Shown in pieces: positions 29,361-38,475 of a stretch of 61,026 bases of DNA. Source of the DNA: Rhizobium alarense (lineage in GTDB: Bacteria; Pseudomonadota; Alphaproteobacteria; Rhizobiales; Rhizobiaceae); contig NZ_JAKGBU010000024.1 of the NCBI RefSeq assembly GCF_021555155.1, positions 1 to 61,026 on the forward strand, read 5' to 3'. The notes under the pieces are model-generated. The model worked only from the letters and a program-made list of their open reading frames with translations, made no database searches and had not been told where the DNA came from. Made by a program: the position numbers and the translations under genes. The stretch's first letter is position 1. Every line of letters begins with the position of its first letter.

Positions 29361-30629
29361 ATGCCACCAATCGCCGAGCCCCGCGCCTTTCTCGAAGCGC
29401 TCTTTCATGCGGCGGTTGCTGCGGCCGATCCCGAGAAGGTGTTGGCCGCCCACCTGCCGGAAAAGCCGAAGGGGCGAACCGTCGTCATCGGCGCCGGCAA
29501 GGGTGCGGCGCAGATGGCGCGCGCCTTCGAGCGCCTGTGGGACGGGCCACTCTCCGGTGTCGTCGTCACGCGATACGGTTATGCCGTCGCCTGCGAGCGC
29601 ATCGAGATCCTTGAGGCGGCGCATCCCGTGCCGGACGAGAACGGCATCAAGGCAAGCCGCCGGTTGATGGAGACGGTAACGGGCCTGACCGAAAACGACC
29701 TTGTCGTGGCGCTCGTCTGCGGCGGTGGCTCCGCGCTGTTGCCTGCGCCGCCGGAGGGGCTGTCGCTGGAAGACGAGATCGCGGTCAATCGCGCGCTGCT
29801 TGCCTCCGGCGCACCAATCCGTGCCATGAATTGCGTGCGCAAGCAGGTCTCGCGCATCAAGGGCGGACGTCTTGCCGCCCTTGCGCATCCGGCGCGAGTC
29901 GTCTCGCTCGTCGTGTCCGACATTCCGGGTGACAATCCGGCGCTCGTTGCCTCGGGTCCGACCATTCCGGATGCCGGCACGCGAAACGACGCTCTGCGCA
30001 TCATCGATCGTTATCGCCTTGACCTTCCCGGTGCCGTCATGCACCACATTCGCGCGGGGAGCGGCGAGGCGCCGACGCCGGAGGACCTGCCGTTCGCACG
30101 GGACGAGGTAAGGCTCGTTGCATCCGCGGCGGTATCGCTGGATGCAGCCGCGGCGGCAGCACGCCGACAGGGCATCGAAGCCGTGATCCTGTCCGACGCC
30201 ATCGAGGGCGAGGCATCCGATGTCGGCCGCGTCCACGCCGCGATTGCGGCTGAAACCGCCCAGCGCAATCGGCCTTTCGCCAGGCCGGTCGTCGTGCTCT
30301 CCGGTGGAGAGACCACGGTAACGGTGCGCGGCAAGGGCAAGGGTGGGCGGAACGGCGAGTTTCTGCTCGGCCTCGCCTGCGGCATCGATGGCGTCGATGG
30401 GGTCTCCGCTCTGGCGGCCGACACGGACGGCATCGACGGATCCGAGAACAATGCGGGCGCCTTCGCCGACGGCACGACCGTCGCGCGGCTCGCAGCGGCC
30501 GGCCTCGATGCGGCGATGCTGTTGGCCGGCAACGACAGCTGGACGGCCTTCGATGCGCTCGGCGATCTGTTCGTGCCGGGCCCGACCGGTACGAATGTCA
30601 ATGATTTCCGCGCGATCCTGATCCGGTAG
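29361..30629 (+). CDS. Glycerate 2-kinase (GckA/MOFRL family)
   Basis: A 422-residue glycerate kinase of the GckA/TtuD type, phosphorylating D-glycerate to 2-phosphoglycerate. Visible: [52 protein letters not shown], and the MOFRL end domain ([49 protein letters not shown]). ATG 29361 is preferred to an upstream GTG because of the GAGGA site. It completes the route glyoxylate to glycolysis. Confidence 0.92.
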   Translation: MPPIAEPRAFLEALFHAAVAAADPEKVLAAHLPEKPKGRTVVIGAGKGAAQMARAFERLWDGPLSGVVVTRYGYAVACERIEILEAAHPVPDENGIKASRRLMETVTGLTENDLVVALVCGGGSALLPAPPEGLSLEDEIAVNRALLASGAPIRAMNCVRKQVSRIKGGRLAALAHPARVVSLVVSDIPGDNPALVASGPTIPDAGTRNDALRIIDRYRLDLPGAVMHHIRAGSGEAPTPEDLPFARDEVRLVASAAVSLDAAAAAARRQGIEAVILSDAIEGEASDVGRVHAAIAAETAQRNRPFARPVVVLSGGETTVTVRGKGKGGRNGEFLLGLACGIDGVDGVSALAADTDGIDGSENNAGAFADGTTVARLAAAGLDAAMLLAGNDSWTAFDALGDLFVPGPTGTNVNDFRAILIR

Positions 30630-30646
30630 GCAGGATCGGCGCGTGT

Positions 30647-31807
30647 TCAGATCAATCCGCGGGCCGCAAGATTGCGCATCAGCGCGGCCGTGCCGAACGT
30701 CCAAGGCGGGCAATCGGTCGACAGGCGCACCGTGTTGACCAGGCTGCCGAGACCCGGGCTGGAGATCGTCACTCGGTCGCCGAGCTTGTGGGTGAACCCC
30801 TGCCCCGGCGTGTCGCGATCCTCGACGGGTGCGAAGAGCGTACCCATGTAGAGCATGAAACCATCCGGATACTGGTGGTGCCTGCCGATCGTCTGGGCGA
30901 CGAGGTCGAGCGGGTCGCGGCTGATTTCGCGCATCGAGCTGCGCCCCTTGAGGACGAAACCGTCCTCCCCTTCGATGGTGAGATCGAGCTCTGCCCTGCG
31001 CACGTCGTCGATCGAAAAAGTCTCGTCGAAAAGGCGGATGAAGGGGCCAATTGCGGACGAGGCATTGTTGTCCTTCGCCTTGCCGAGCAGCAGCGCGGAG
31101 CGCCCCTCGACGTCGCGCAGGTTCACGTCGTTGCCGAGTGTCGCACCCTTGACACGGCCGCGGCTGTCGACGGCGAGCACCACTTCCGGTTCCGGATTGT
31201 TCCAGCGCGAGATCGGGTGCAGGCCGACGGACGCACCCCAGCCGACCGAGGACAGCACCGGTGCCTTGGTGAACACTTCCGCGTCGGGGCCGATGCCGAC
31301 TTCGAGATATTGCGACCAGACGCCTTCCTCGATCAGCGCCGCCTTGACCTTGGCGGCCTCCGGCGAGCCGGCCTTCAGGTCACGCAGGCTCTCGCCGATG
31401 ATGGCCGCGACGCGCTCGCGGATCTTCACCGCAAGGTCGGGATTTCCGGCGGCCCGCTCCTCGATCACCCGCTCGATCATCGAACGGGCGAAGGTGACGC
31501 CACAGGCCTTGACCGCCTGGAGGTCGCAGGGCGCAAGCAGGTGAACGACGCTGTCGGCGGCGGCCGGTCCGAATGCGTTGGCCGCGGCCAGGTCGAGCGA
31601 CGCCAGGTGCTCGCCATCGATGCCGTCCAGATAGGCAACCGGGTCATCCATCTCCAGCAGGTCGCGCATCGTGGGCGCTTTCCTGTCCGTCACATCGAAC
31701 AGGTCGCCGTCCCGCACCACGACGAGGGCCGGCCCCTGAATGTCCGGCCGCCAGGCCCTGCCGACATAGGTTCCGATTAAGAAATCGCCCGGCGTTCCAC
31801 TGGTCAT
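30647..31807 (-). CDS. FAH-family hydrolase/dehydratase, likely sugar-acid related
   Basis: A 386-residue fumarylacetoacetate-hydrolase-fold protein. The catalytic core is in the C-terminal half: NNPEPEVVLAVDSRGRVKG and GNDVNLRDVEGRSALLLG with the acidic metal ligands. The first 100 residues are an extra domain seen in related rhizobial proteins. It follows uxuB in the same direction after a hairpin, so its substrate is probably a 2-keto-3-deoxy sugar acid rather than fumarylacetoacetate. The FAH fold includes dehydratases of such acids (AraD1-like). The exact reaction cannot be told. Confidence 0.6.
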   Translation of the reverse strand: MTSGTPGDFLIGTYVGRAWRPDIQGPALVVVRDGDLFDVTDRKAPTMRDLLEMDDPVAYLDGIDGEHLASLDLAAANAFGPAAADSVVHLLAPCDLQAVKACGVTFARSMIERVIEERAAGNPDLAVKIRERVAAIIGESLRDLKAGSPEAAKVKAALIEEGVWSQYLEVGIGPDAEVFTKAPVLSSVGWGASVGLHPISRWNNPEPEVVLAVDSRGRVKGATLGNDVNLRDVEGRSALLLGKAKDNNASSAIGPFIRLFDETFSIDDVRRAELDLTIEGEDGFVLKGRSSMREISRDPLDLVAQTIGRHHQYPDGFMLYMGTLFAPVEDRDTPGQGFTHKLGDRVTISSPGLGSLVNTVRLSTDCPPWTFGTAALMRNLAARGLI

Positions 31808-31878
31808 ACTGTCCTCCCTTGATCGTCGTCTTTCTTAAAGGAATATGCCTCTGGTGCCACCGGCCGCTGCAGGATAAT

Positions 31879-31901
31879 GCCGCCGTGCGCGGCACGGCGG
31901 C
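31879..31901 (-). terminator. Terminator-like hairpin after uxuB
   Basis: A perfect 10-bp stem, GCCGCCGTGC, 3-base loop, GCACGGCGGC, in the 119-bp gap between uxuB and the FAH-family gene. No T-run, so it may be partial. Confidence 0.45.
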
Positions 31902-31926
31902 GGTTCGGGCAGGGCAGCCTTGCGGC

Positions 31927-33411
31927 TCAGGCCGTTCGTTCCATTGCCTCACTCTCGATTGCCGAGCTGACGCCGGCATCGAGCATTCGGCGCAGAACGT
32001 CCGTCACTGCGCCGCGCCAGAAGGTGTCCTGCACAAGGCGGTCCGGAAAGAGACCTTCCAGATTATGCAGCGCCGCGACGATCGCCTCGGGCGACGATCC
32101 GGCGCGCACGAGTGCCGCGCTGATCGCGGTCTCGCGGGGGTCGCGGAGCGCGTAGCGTGTGCCGTCGTCCTTGCGCCCGAGACAATAGCGCATCCAGCTC
32201 GCGACCGCGAAGGCGAAGGGGCGCAGGTCTCCACGGCTTTCCAGGACCTCGAGTGCCGGCTGCAACAGCCGTTGCGGCAATTTCTCTGTTCCGTCCATGG
32301 CGATCTGGTAGGTCTCATGGGCAATCGCGGGATTGGCAAAGCGGTCCGCAAGTGCCTCCGCGTAGGCGGAAAAACTGACGCCTTCGAGCGGATGCAGCGT
32401 GGCGGCGGCGGCCGTGAAATGCCGCCGGACAAGCCGCGGCAGCAGCGCGTCCGCCATGACATCGCGCACGTATGTTCTGCCCGCGAGAAACCCGGCATAG
32501 GCCAGCATCGAATGGGTGCCGTTCAGCATGCGCAGTTTCATGAGCTCATACGGCTCGACATCGGTCACCATCAGCGCGCCACCCGCCTCCCACTCCGGCC
32601 GGCCGATCGCGAAGCGATCCTCGATAACCCACTGGGTAAATGGTTCCGTTTCGATTGCGCCGTGGTCCGCAAGCCCGATCTGCGCCTCTACCAACGCGCG
32701 GGTATCCGCCGTCGCCGCGGGCGTGATGCGGTCGACCATGGTTGCCGGGAACGGTACGTTTTCGGCGGTCCATTCCGACAGGGCCGGATCGACGCGGCCG
32801 GCGAAGTCCAGAACGCCGGCGCGGATGAGTGCGCCGTTCTTCGGGAGGTTGTCGCAGCAGAGAACGGTAAAGGGTGCGGCACCGGTAAGCCGGCGGAGCC
32901 GCAGCGCTTCCACGATGAACCCGATGGCACCGGTCGGACGGGAGGGTTCCGCCAGATCGTGGCCGATCGCGGCATGACTCTCCTGCGCCCTGCCCGTCAG
33001 CCGGTCGATGCCATAGGCCTTTTCGGTGACCGTCAGGCTGACAATGCGCGTCGCCGGATCGGTAAGGGCGGCGAGTGCGGCGCTGCCGTTCCGGGCGGCA
33101 GGCAGAACCTGTGCGACGCTGCCGATGACGCGGGCCTCGGTCCGCCCTTCTCCTTGAATGAGCAAGGTGTAGAGGCCATCCTGCGGATTCAATTGTTCGG
33201 CTACATCGGTTCCGCGCAGGCTGACGCCGAGGATGCGCCAATCGCCGCCAGATGCGGCCAAAGCATCGTCCGTGTACACCGCCTGATGCGCGCGGTGGAA
33301 TGCGCCGATACCGAGATGCACGATGCCGACGCCGTGCGCGGCACGGGCATAGGCCGGCCGCCGGCCTGAGGCGACGGGAAGCGTTGCGTCGGTCAATCGC
33401 ACAGCGTTCAT
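31927..33411 (-). CDS. uxuB: D-mannonate oxidoreductase (fructuronate reductase)
   Basis: A 494-residue long-chain mannitol-dehydrogenase-family enzyme that interconverts D-fructuronate and D-mannonate with NAD(H). Visible: HLGIGAFHRAHQAVYTDD at the N-terminal Rossmann part, SLTVTEKAYGI, CCDNLPKNGALIRAGV and the catalytic motif KLRMLNGTHSMLAYAG (Lys, Asn, His). Its ATG overlaps the uxuA stop by four bases. Mannitol or other polyol dehydrogenases share this fold, but the uxuA partner settles the call. Confidence 0.88.
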   Translation of the reverse strand: MNAVRLTDATLPVASGRRPAYARAAHGVGIVHLGIGAFHRAHQAVYTDDALAASGGDWRILGVSLRGTDVAEQLNPQDGLYTLLIQGEGRTEARVIGSVAQVLPAARNGSAALAALTDPATRIVSLTVTEKAYGIDRLTGRAQESHAAIGHDLAEPSRPTGAIGFIVEALRLRRLTGAAPFTVLCCDNLPKNGALIRAGVLDFAGRVDPALSEWTAENVPFPATMVDRITPAATADTRALVEAQIGLADHGAIETEPFTQWVIEDRFAIGRPEWEAGGALMVTDVEPYELMKLRMLNGTHSMLAYAGFLAGRTYVRDVMADALLPRLVRRHFTAAAATLHPLEGVSFSAYAEALADRFANPAIAHETYQIAMDGTEKLPQRLLQPALEVLESRGDLRPFAFAVASWMRYCLGRKDDGTRYALRDPRETAISAALVRAGSSPEAIVAALHNLEGLFPDRLVQDTFWRGAVTDVLRRMLDAGVSSAIESEAMERTA

Positions 33412-34625
33412 ACCGGTACCCCATAGGCCGGATGCGAAAGCGCGGTGGCGATACCGCGCAGTTCGGCAAGTCCTTTCAGCCGGCCGATTGCCGGATAGCC
33501 CGGCTGCGCCTTGCGCTTGAGGTCGTCAAGAATGTCCTGGCCATGGTCCGGGCGGAAGGGGATGGAATGGTCGGAGCGACCCGCTGCGCGGCGTCTGGCC
33601 TCCTCCTTCAAGGCCGCGCCGATGAGCGCCACCATGTCCGTTTCGCCGCCGAGATGCTCGGCCTCGTAGAACGAGCCGAACAGAGCAGGCGTTTCGCGCC
33701 GGACGTTGCGCAGATGCAGGAAGTGGACCCGGTCGCCGAGCCTTTCCATCATGCCCGGAAGATCGTTGTCGGACCGGGCGCCGAGCGAGCCGGCGCAGAG
33801 CGTGATGCCATTTGCCGGCCGGTCGACCGCCCGCATGATCGTCGCATAGTCGGCTTCCGTCGACAGGATGCGCGGCAGTCCGAGCAGCGGATAGGGCGGA
33901 TCGTCGGGGTGGCAGCACATGCGGATGCCTGCCTCCTCCGCGACCGGGATCACCTCTTCGAGGAAGTCGATCAGGTGACGGCGCAGCCGCTCGGCGTCGA
34001 TGGATCCGTATTCGGCCAGATGGTCCCGCACGTCATCAAGCGTGAGACGCTCGGCGGCGCCGGGCAGGCCGAAGGCGACGTTGCCCGCAAGGGCTTTGCG
34101 GATGTCGTCGCTCATCGCCCGATAACGGCGTTCCGCCTCTGCGGCAATATCCTCCGGGAAGTCCTCGGCGGCATTGGCGCGTTTCAGAATGTGGATGTCG
34201 AAGGCTGCAAAGTCGGCGTAGTCGAAGCGCATGCAGGTGCCGCCGTGTGGCAGGCGCCAGGCGAGATCCGTCCGGGTCCAGTCGAGGACCGGCATGAAAT
34301 TGTAGCAGACGACATCAATGCCGGCAGCGGCCAGGTTGCGCAGGCTGGTCTTGTAGCTGGCGAGATGCTCGCGCCAGGCGCCCTTCTGCTTCTTGATGTC
34401 TTCGGAGACCGGCAGGCTCTCCACCACGTCCCAGGCGATGCCAGAGGCGCTCCCGTCGTTCATTCTGCCGATTTCGCCCTGACGGTTCCCGATTTCCGTT
34501 GAGGTCCAGACCGCACCGGTCGGCACATGGTGGAGGGCGGAGACGACCCCCTCTACGCCGGCCTGCAGCATGTCGTCGATGCTCACAAGGTCCCTCGGAC
34601 CGAACCACCGCCAGGTCTGCTTCAC
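33408..34625 (-). CDS. uxuA: D-mannonate dehydratase
   Basis: A 405-residue UxuA-type TIM-barrel that dehydrates D-mannonate to 2-keto-3-deoxygluconate. Visible: TWRWFGPRDLVSIDDMLQ at the start, YNFMPVLDWTRTDL, the metal-site CCHPDDPPYPLLGLPR, CAGSLGARSDND and HLRNVRRE, and SIPFRPDHGQD near the end. It starts with GTG 34625 behind GGAGGA. It is divergent from a GntR regulator and TRAP transporter. No KDG kinase or aldolase is in the window; these may be elsewhere. Confidence 0.92.
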   Translation of the reverse strand: MKQTWRWFGPRDLVSIDDMLQAGVEGVVSALHHVPTGAVWTSTEIGNRQGEIGRMNDGSASGIAWDVVESLPVSEDIKKQKGAWREHLASYKTSLRNLAAAGIDVVCYNFMPVLDWTRTDLAWRLPHGGTCMRFDYADFAAFDIHILKRANAAEDFPEDIAAEAERRYRAMSDDIRKALAGNVAFGLPGAAERLTLDDVRDHLAEYGSIDAERLRRHLIDFLEEVIPVAEEAGIRMCCHPDDPPYPLLGLPRILSTEADYATIMRAVDRPANGITLCAGSLGARSDNDLPGMMERLGDRVHFLHLRNVRRETPALFGSFYEAEHLGGETDMVALIGAALKEEARRRAAGRSDHSIPFRPDHGQDILDDLKRKAQPGYPAIGRLKGLAELRGIATALSHPAYGVPV

Positions 34626-34696
34626 GTCTTCCTCCCCTGCAGGCTGCCGCCTTTGCAACTTTCTCGATCCATTAGCATTCGGCAATCATGTTGACT

Positions 34697-34712
34697 AGTA
34701 TGGAAGTATGGT
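34697..34712. promoter_or_regulatory. Tandem 8-bp repeat in the uxuA/GntR divergent promoter
   Basis: AGTATGGA and AGTATGGT lie directly next to each other between uxuA and the GntR gene, preceded by TTGACT, which could be a -35 element. It is a possible operator for the GntR regulator; no true dyad is seen. Confidence 0.35.
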
Positions 34713-34739
34713 GGTAGATCGCGATGAGGAGGATAAGCT

Positions 34740-35429
34740 GTGAACATCGCGACGGAAATTGTTCTGGCTCAAGGAGCACCGGTCGGACCGCAGGTCTACC
34801 GGATCCTGCGCGAGCGCATCATCCGCGCGGAGCTCACGCCCGGCATGCTGATTTCGGAATCCGAGATCGCCCGGATGTTCTCCCTCAGCCGCCAGCCGGT
34901 CCGCGAGGCGTTCATCAAGCTTGCCGAGGAGGGCCTGCTTGAGGTGCGGCCGCAGCGTGGCACGCTTGTGCGCAAGATCACCAAGGCGGCGGTCATGGAC
35001 GCGCGGTTCGTGCGCGAGGCGATCGAGGCCGACATCGTGAAACTGGTCGCCTCTGAACACGATGGCGCCCTCGTGCGTGAACTGCGGGAACAGGTGAAGC
35101 GCCAGCGGGCCGTACCGGAAGACGATCCGGCGACCTTCATGAAGCTTGACGAGTTCTTTCATCGCACGCTCGCGGAGGCCGCCGACAAGTCCTACGCCTG
35201 GAAGGTGCTTGAGGATGTGAAGGCGCAGATGGACCGCGTCCGCTACCTCAGCTTCATCCATTTCCCGATCCCCAAGATCGTGAACCAGCATGCGGCGATC
35301 GTCGATGCGATCGAGCGCGGTGAGCCGGAGGAGGCCGACCGCGCCATGCGCCTGCACCTGCGGGAGATCCTGTCGGACCTGCCGGGGATCGCAGGTGTCA
35401 GGCCGGAGTTTTTCGAGGAGCCGGGCTGA
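34740..35429 (+). CDS. FadR-subfamily GntR regulator (UxuR-like)
   Basis: A 229-residue GntR protein. Winged helix: GPQVYRILRERIIRAELTPG, SESEIARMFSLSRQPVREAF, then the FCD domain with its histidines (DEFFHRTLAEAA; NQHAAIVDAIERG; RLHLREIL). GTG 34740 has an excellent GAGGAGG site. It is divergent from uxuA and directly upstream of the TRAP genes, so it likely represses both, responding to a hexonate or hexuronate such as fructuronate or mannonate. Confidence 0.82.
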   Translation: MNIATEIVLAQGAPVGPQVYRILRERIIRAELTPGMLISESEIARMFSLSRQPVREAFIKLAEEGLLEVRPQRGTLVRKITKAAVMDARFVREAIEADIVKLVASEHDGALVRELREQVKRQRAVPEDDPATFMKLDEFFHRTLAEAADKSYAWKVLEDVKAQMDRVRYLSFIHFPIPKIVNQHAAIVDAIERGEPEEADRAMRLHLREILSDLPGIAGVRPEFFEEPG

Positions 35430-35466
35430 TCGAGCCCGGAAAGAAAGCAAGCAAGGGAGGAAGAGA

Positions 35467-36447
35467 ATGATTGCTTACAGGAATATTGCCAAGACGCTGC
35501 TCGCCGGCATCGCCAGCGCACTGATTGCCGGAAGTGCCTGTGCCGAGACCGTGCTCAAATGGGCGCATGTCTACGAACCGACCGAGCCGTTCCATACGGA
35601 ATCGGTCTGGGCGGCGGAGGAAATCGCCAAGCGTACCGAGGGACGTTACAAGGTCGACGTCTTCCCTTCGTCGCAGCTCGGCAAGGAAGCCGACATCAAC
35701 CAGGGCCTGACGCTCGGGACCGTCGACATCATCATTTCCGGCTCGAGCTTCGCGGCACGCGAGTTCCCGCCGATCGGCGTGACCTACTTCCCCTTCATCT
35801 TCCGCGATGCGGATCACCTGCTCGCCTACGCCAAGAGCGACGTCTACAAGGACCTGACGAAGGGTTACGAAGAGGCCTCGGGCCACCATATAACGGCGAC
35901 GACCTATTACGGTACGCGTCATACCACGTCGAATCGCCCTGTCGAAAAATGCAGCGACATGGCGGGCCTCAAGATTCGGGTTCCGGATGTCCCGGCCTAC
36001 CTTGCCATGCCGCGCGCCTGCGGTGCCAACACGACGCCGATCGCCTTCGCGGAAGTCTATCTGGCACTGCAGAACGGCACCGTCGAGGCCCAGGAAAACC
36101 CGTTGACGACCATCGAGGCGAAGAAATTCTTCGAAGTGCAGAAGCACATCGTGCTGACCGGTCATATCGTCGATCACCTGAACACCATCGTCTCCCAGTC
36201 GCGCTGGTCGCAGCTCTCCGACGAGGACAAGCAGATTTTCAGCGACGTGATGCAGGAAGCCGCAGCGCGGGCGACGGCCAAGATCGTGGCCCGCGAAAAG
36301 GATCTCGTGCAATTCTTCAAGGATCAGGGTCTCAGCGTGACCGAGGTTGACAAGGCCGACTTCGAAAAGACCGTCGTGGAAAAGGTGACGATGGAGGAGT
36401 TCGGCTACCGCAAGGCCGACTGGGAAGCGATCCGCGCGATCAAGTGA
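35467..36447 (+). CDS. TRAP transporter substrate-binding protein (DctP type)
   Basis: A 326-residue periplasmic binding protein with signal peptide (residues 1-26, AGSACA cleavage) and the DctP family pattern: VLKWAHVYEPTEPFHTESV, FPSSQLGKEADINQGLTLG, and the substrate-carboxylate arginine region MAGLKIRVPDVPAYL. LALQNGTVEAQENPLTTI also fits. It brings an acidic sugar or similar organic acid to the two membrane proteins that follow. With uxuAB and the dehydrogenase next to it, L-gulonate or a hexuronate is the best guess. Confidence 0.9.
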   Translation: MIAYRNIAKTLLAGIASALIAGSACAETVLKWAHVYEPTEPFHTESVWAAEEIAKRTEGRYKVDVFPSSQLGKEADINQGLTLGTVDIIISGSSFAAREFPPIGVTYFPFIFRDADHLLAYAKSDVYKDLTKGYEEASGHHITATTYYGTRHTTSNRPVEKCSDMAGLKIRVPDVPAYLAMPRACGANTTPIAFAEVYLALQNGTVEAQENPLTTIEAKKFFEVQKHIVLTGHIVDHLNTIVSQSRWSQLSDEDKQIFSDVMQEAAARATAKIVAREKDLVQFFKDQGLSVTEVDKADFEKTVVEKVTMEEFGYRKADWEAIRAIK

Positions 36448-36455
36448 CAAAGAAA

Positions 36456-36476
36456 GGCCCGGGTTCGGCCCGGGCC
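36456..36476 (+). other. Hairpin after the TRAP binding-protein gene
   Basis: A perfect 8-bp stem (GGCCCGGG, 5-base loop, CCCGGGCC) followed by GCCTTCTC. Its place right after the binding-protein gene suggests partial termination or mRNA protection, so that more binding protein than permease is made. Confidence 0.55.
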
Positions 36477-36507
36477 GCCTTCTCAAACAAGCAAGCGGAG
36501 GACGCCG

Positions 36508-37065
36508 ATGGCGGACGAGCAGCAGACGCTCCTGAGCGTCGACGAGATGGCGCATGCCTTCGAGGAAGACGTCGGGCCGGTGGATCTGTCCACTCATGCG
36601 GTTGAGGATTGGATAACGCTTGCCATCTTCTGGACCATGGCAGGCTGCGTCTTCCTACAGTTCTTTACGCGCTACGCGCTGAACAACAGCCTGGCCTGGA
36701 CCGAAGAGATCGCTGCCAACTGCCTTGTCATGGTCGTCTTTCTCGGCTCCGCCATGTGCGTCCGGCTTGCGCGGCACATCCATGTCGATTTTGTCCAGCA
36801 GTTGCTGCCGCCTGACATCCGCCGCTGGCTCGTGCTGGTCGTCGACCTCATCGTCATCGGCTTCTTCGCCTATGCGTCCTGGCTGATGTGGCGCTACGTG
36901 GCGATCGTCGGAAAGGAACGCATGGTGACCGTCGACCTGCCGCGGGGCATCGTCTTTTACATCGTGCTCGCGGCGTTCCTGCTGATGTCCGTTCGATCGG
37001 TGCAGAACTTCATTCGCGACAGGAAACGCAGTCCGGGTGAAACCCCCGACGGATCGGAGAGCTAG
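36508..37065 (+). CDS. TRAP transporter small permease (DctQ type)
   Basis: A 185-residue membrane protein with four hydrophobic segments. DctQ signs: FFTRYALNNSLAWTEEIA and RLARHIHVDF (conserved Arg-His after the second span). The N-terminal 30 residues are cytosolic and acidic. It lies between the binding protein and the large permease, 3 bp before the latter. Confidence 0.88.
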   Translation: MADEQQTLLSVDEMAHAFEEDVGPVDLSTHAVEDWITLAIFWTMAGCVFLQFFTRYALNNSLAWTEEIAANCLVMVVFLGSAMCVRLARHIHVDFVQQLLPPDIRRWLVLVVDLIVIGFFAYASWLMWRYVAIVGKERMVTVDLPRGIVFYIVLAAFLLMSVRSVQNFIRDRKRSPGETPDGSES

Positions 37066-37068
37066 GCC

Positions 37069-38475
37069 GTGCTGCTTTTGATTGGTTCCTTCGTGCTTTT
37101 GATGCTGATCGGCACGCCCGTCGCCGTGTCGATGGCCGTCGCATCGCTGCTTTATCTTGTCCTTTACGGCGTCGCGCCCGACATCATCGCGGCGCAACGC
37201 ATGATCGCCGGCGTCGAGAGCTTTCCGCTTCTCGCCGTCCCCTTCTTCATCCTCGCCGGCAACCTCATGAACATCGCCGGCGTTACCGGCCGCATCTATC
37301 ACTTCGCGCTCTCGCTCGTCGGCTGGATGCGCGGCGGCCTCGCCCAGGTGAACATCGTCGGTTCAGTCGTGTTCTCAGGCATGTCCGGCACGGCCCTCGC
37401 CGACGCCGCCGGCATCGGAACGATCGAGATCAAGGCGATGAAGGACCATGGCTATCCGGTGGAGGCGGCAGTCGGCGTTACCGCGGCGTCGGCGACGCTC
37501 GGCCCGATCTTCCCGCCGTCGCTGCCCTTCGTCATCTACGGCATGATGGCCAACGTCTCGATCGGCGCACTCTTCATGGCGGGTATCGTTCCCGGTGTCG
37601 TGATGACGGCGCTGATGATGCTGACCGTCTTCATCTTCGCCCATCGCAAGGGCTGGGGGTCGGATACGCCCTTCGAATTGAAACGCCTCGCCGGTGCTGC
37701 GCTGGAAGTGCTGATCGTCCTCTGCTTCCCCGTGGTGGTCTATGCGCTGATGCTGGCCGGCCTGTCGATCAACATCGCCGTCGGCATCGCGCTCGTGTTG
37801 CTGGTGGCGCTCGACTACTGTTTCGATTTTTCCGCGGTGATGGCGCTGATGACGCCTATCCTTCTGATCGGCGGCATGACGATGGGCTGGTTCACGCCGA
37901 CGGAAGCGGCGGTCGCCGCCGTCATCTGGTCGCTGTTCCTCGGGCTGGTGCGCTATCGGACGATGACGATGAAGACGCTCGCCAAGGCGAGCTTCGACAC
38001 GATCGAGACGACGGCGTCGGTGCTTTTCATCGTCACGGCCGCTTCGATCTTTGCCTGGCTGCTGACGGTGAGCCAGGCGGCACAACTGCTATCGGACTTC
38101 GTCTTCTCACTGACCGACAACAAGTGGATGTTCCTGCTGCTGGTGAATGTCATCCTGTTGATCCTCGGCGCCTTTCTCGACACGATTGCGGCCATCACCA
38201 TCCTGGTGCCGATCCTGATGCCGATCGCCGCGCGTTTCGGGGTGGACCCGGTTCATCTCGGCCTGGTCGTCACGCTCAACCTGATGATCGGACTTCTCAC
38301 GCCGCCGGTCGGGATGATTCTGTTCGTGCTGTCGCGCATTTCGAAACTGTCGATCGAACGCACGACGCTGGCGATCCTGCCGTGGCTCGTCCCGCTTTTC
38401 ATGGCACTCGCGATCATCACCTTCGTCCCCGACATCAGCCTCTGGCTGCCGCGGCAGTTGGGGCTCGTGCGATGA
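37069..38475 (+). CDS. TRAP transporter large permease (DctM type)
   Basis: A 468-residue permease with about twelve to fourteen spans. Family motifs: LLAVPFFILAGNLMNIAGVTGRI near residue 50, GGLAQVNIVGSVVFSGMSGTA, PIFPPSLPFVIYG and TPPVGMILFVLSRISK near the end. It is somewhat longer than typical DctM (about 425), the extra being in the middle (residues about 215-255, a pair of added spans). It starts with GTG 37069 and its stop overlaps the dehydrogenase start (ATGA). Confidence 0.9.
   Translation: MLLLIGSFVLLMLIGTPVAVSMAVASLLYLVLYGVAPDIIAAQRMIAGVESFPLLAVPFFILAGNLMNIAGVTGRIYHFALSLVGWMRGGLAQVNIVGSVVFSGMSGTALADAAGIGTIEIKAMKDHGYPVEAAVGVTAASATLGPIFPPSLPFVIYGMMANVSIGALFMAGIVPGVVMTALMMLTVFIFAHRKGWGSDTPFELKRLAGAALEVLIVLCFPVVVYALMLAGLSINIAVGIALVLLVALDYCFDFSAVMALMTPILLIGGMTMGWFTPTEAAVAAVIWSLFLGLVRYRTMTMKTLAKASFDTIETTASVLFIVTAASIFAWLLTVSQAAQLLSDFVFSLTDNKWMFLLLVNVILLILGAFLDTIAAITILVPILMPIAARFGVDPVHLGLVVTLNLMIGLLTPPVGMILFVLSRISKLSIERTTLAILPWLVPLFMALAIITFVPDISLWLPRQLGLVR

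Noticed and set aside
31577-31592. A further parS site (GTTGGCCGCGGCCAGG)
   Set aside because: The last bases break the palindrome (14 of 16), and it simply encodes Leu-Ala-Ala-Ala-Asn with a CTG codon.
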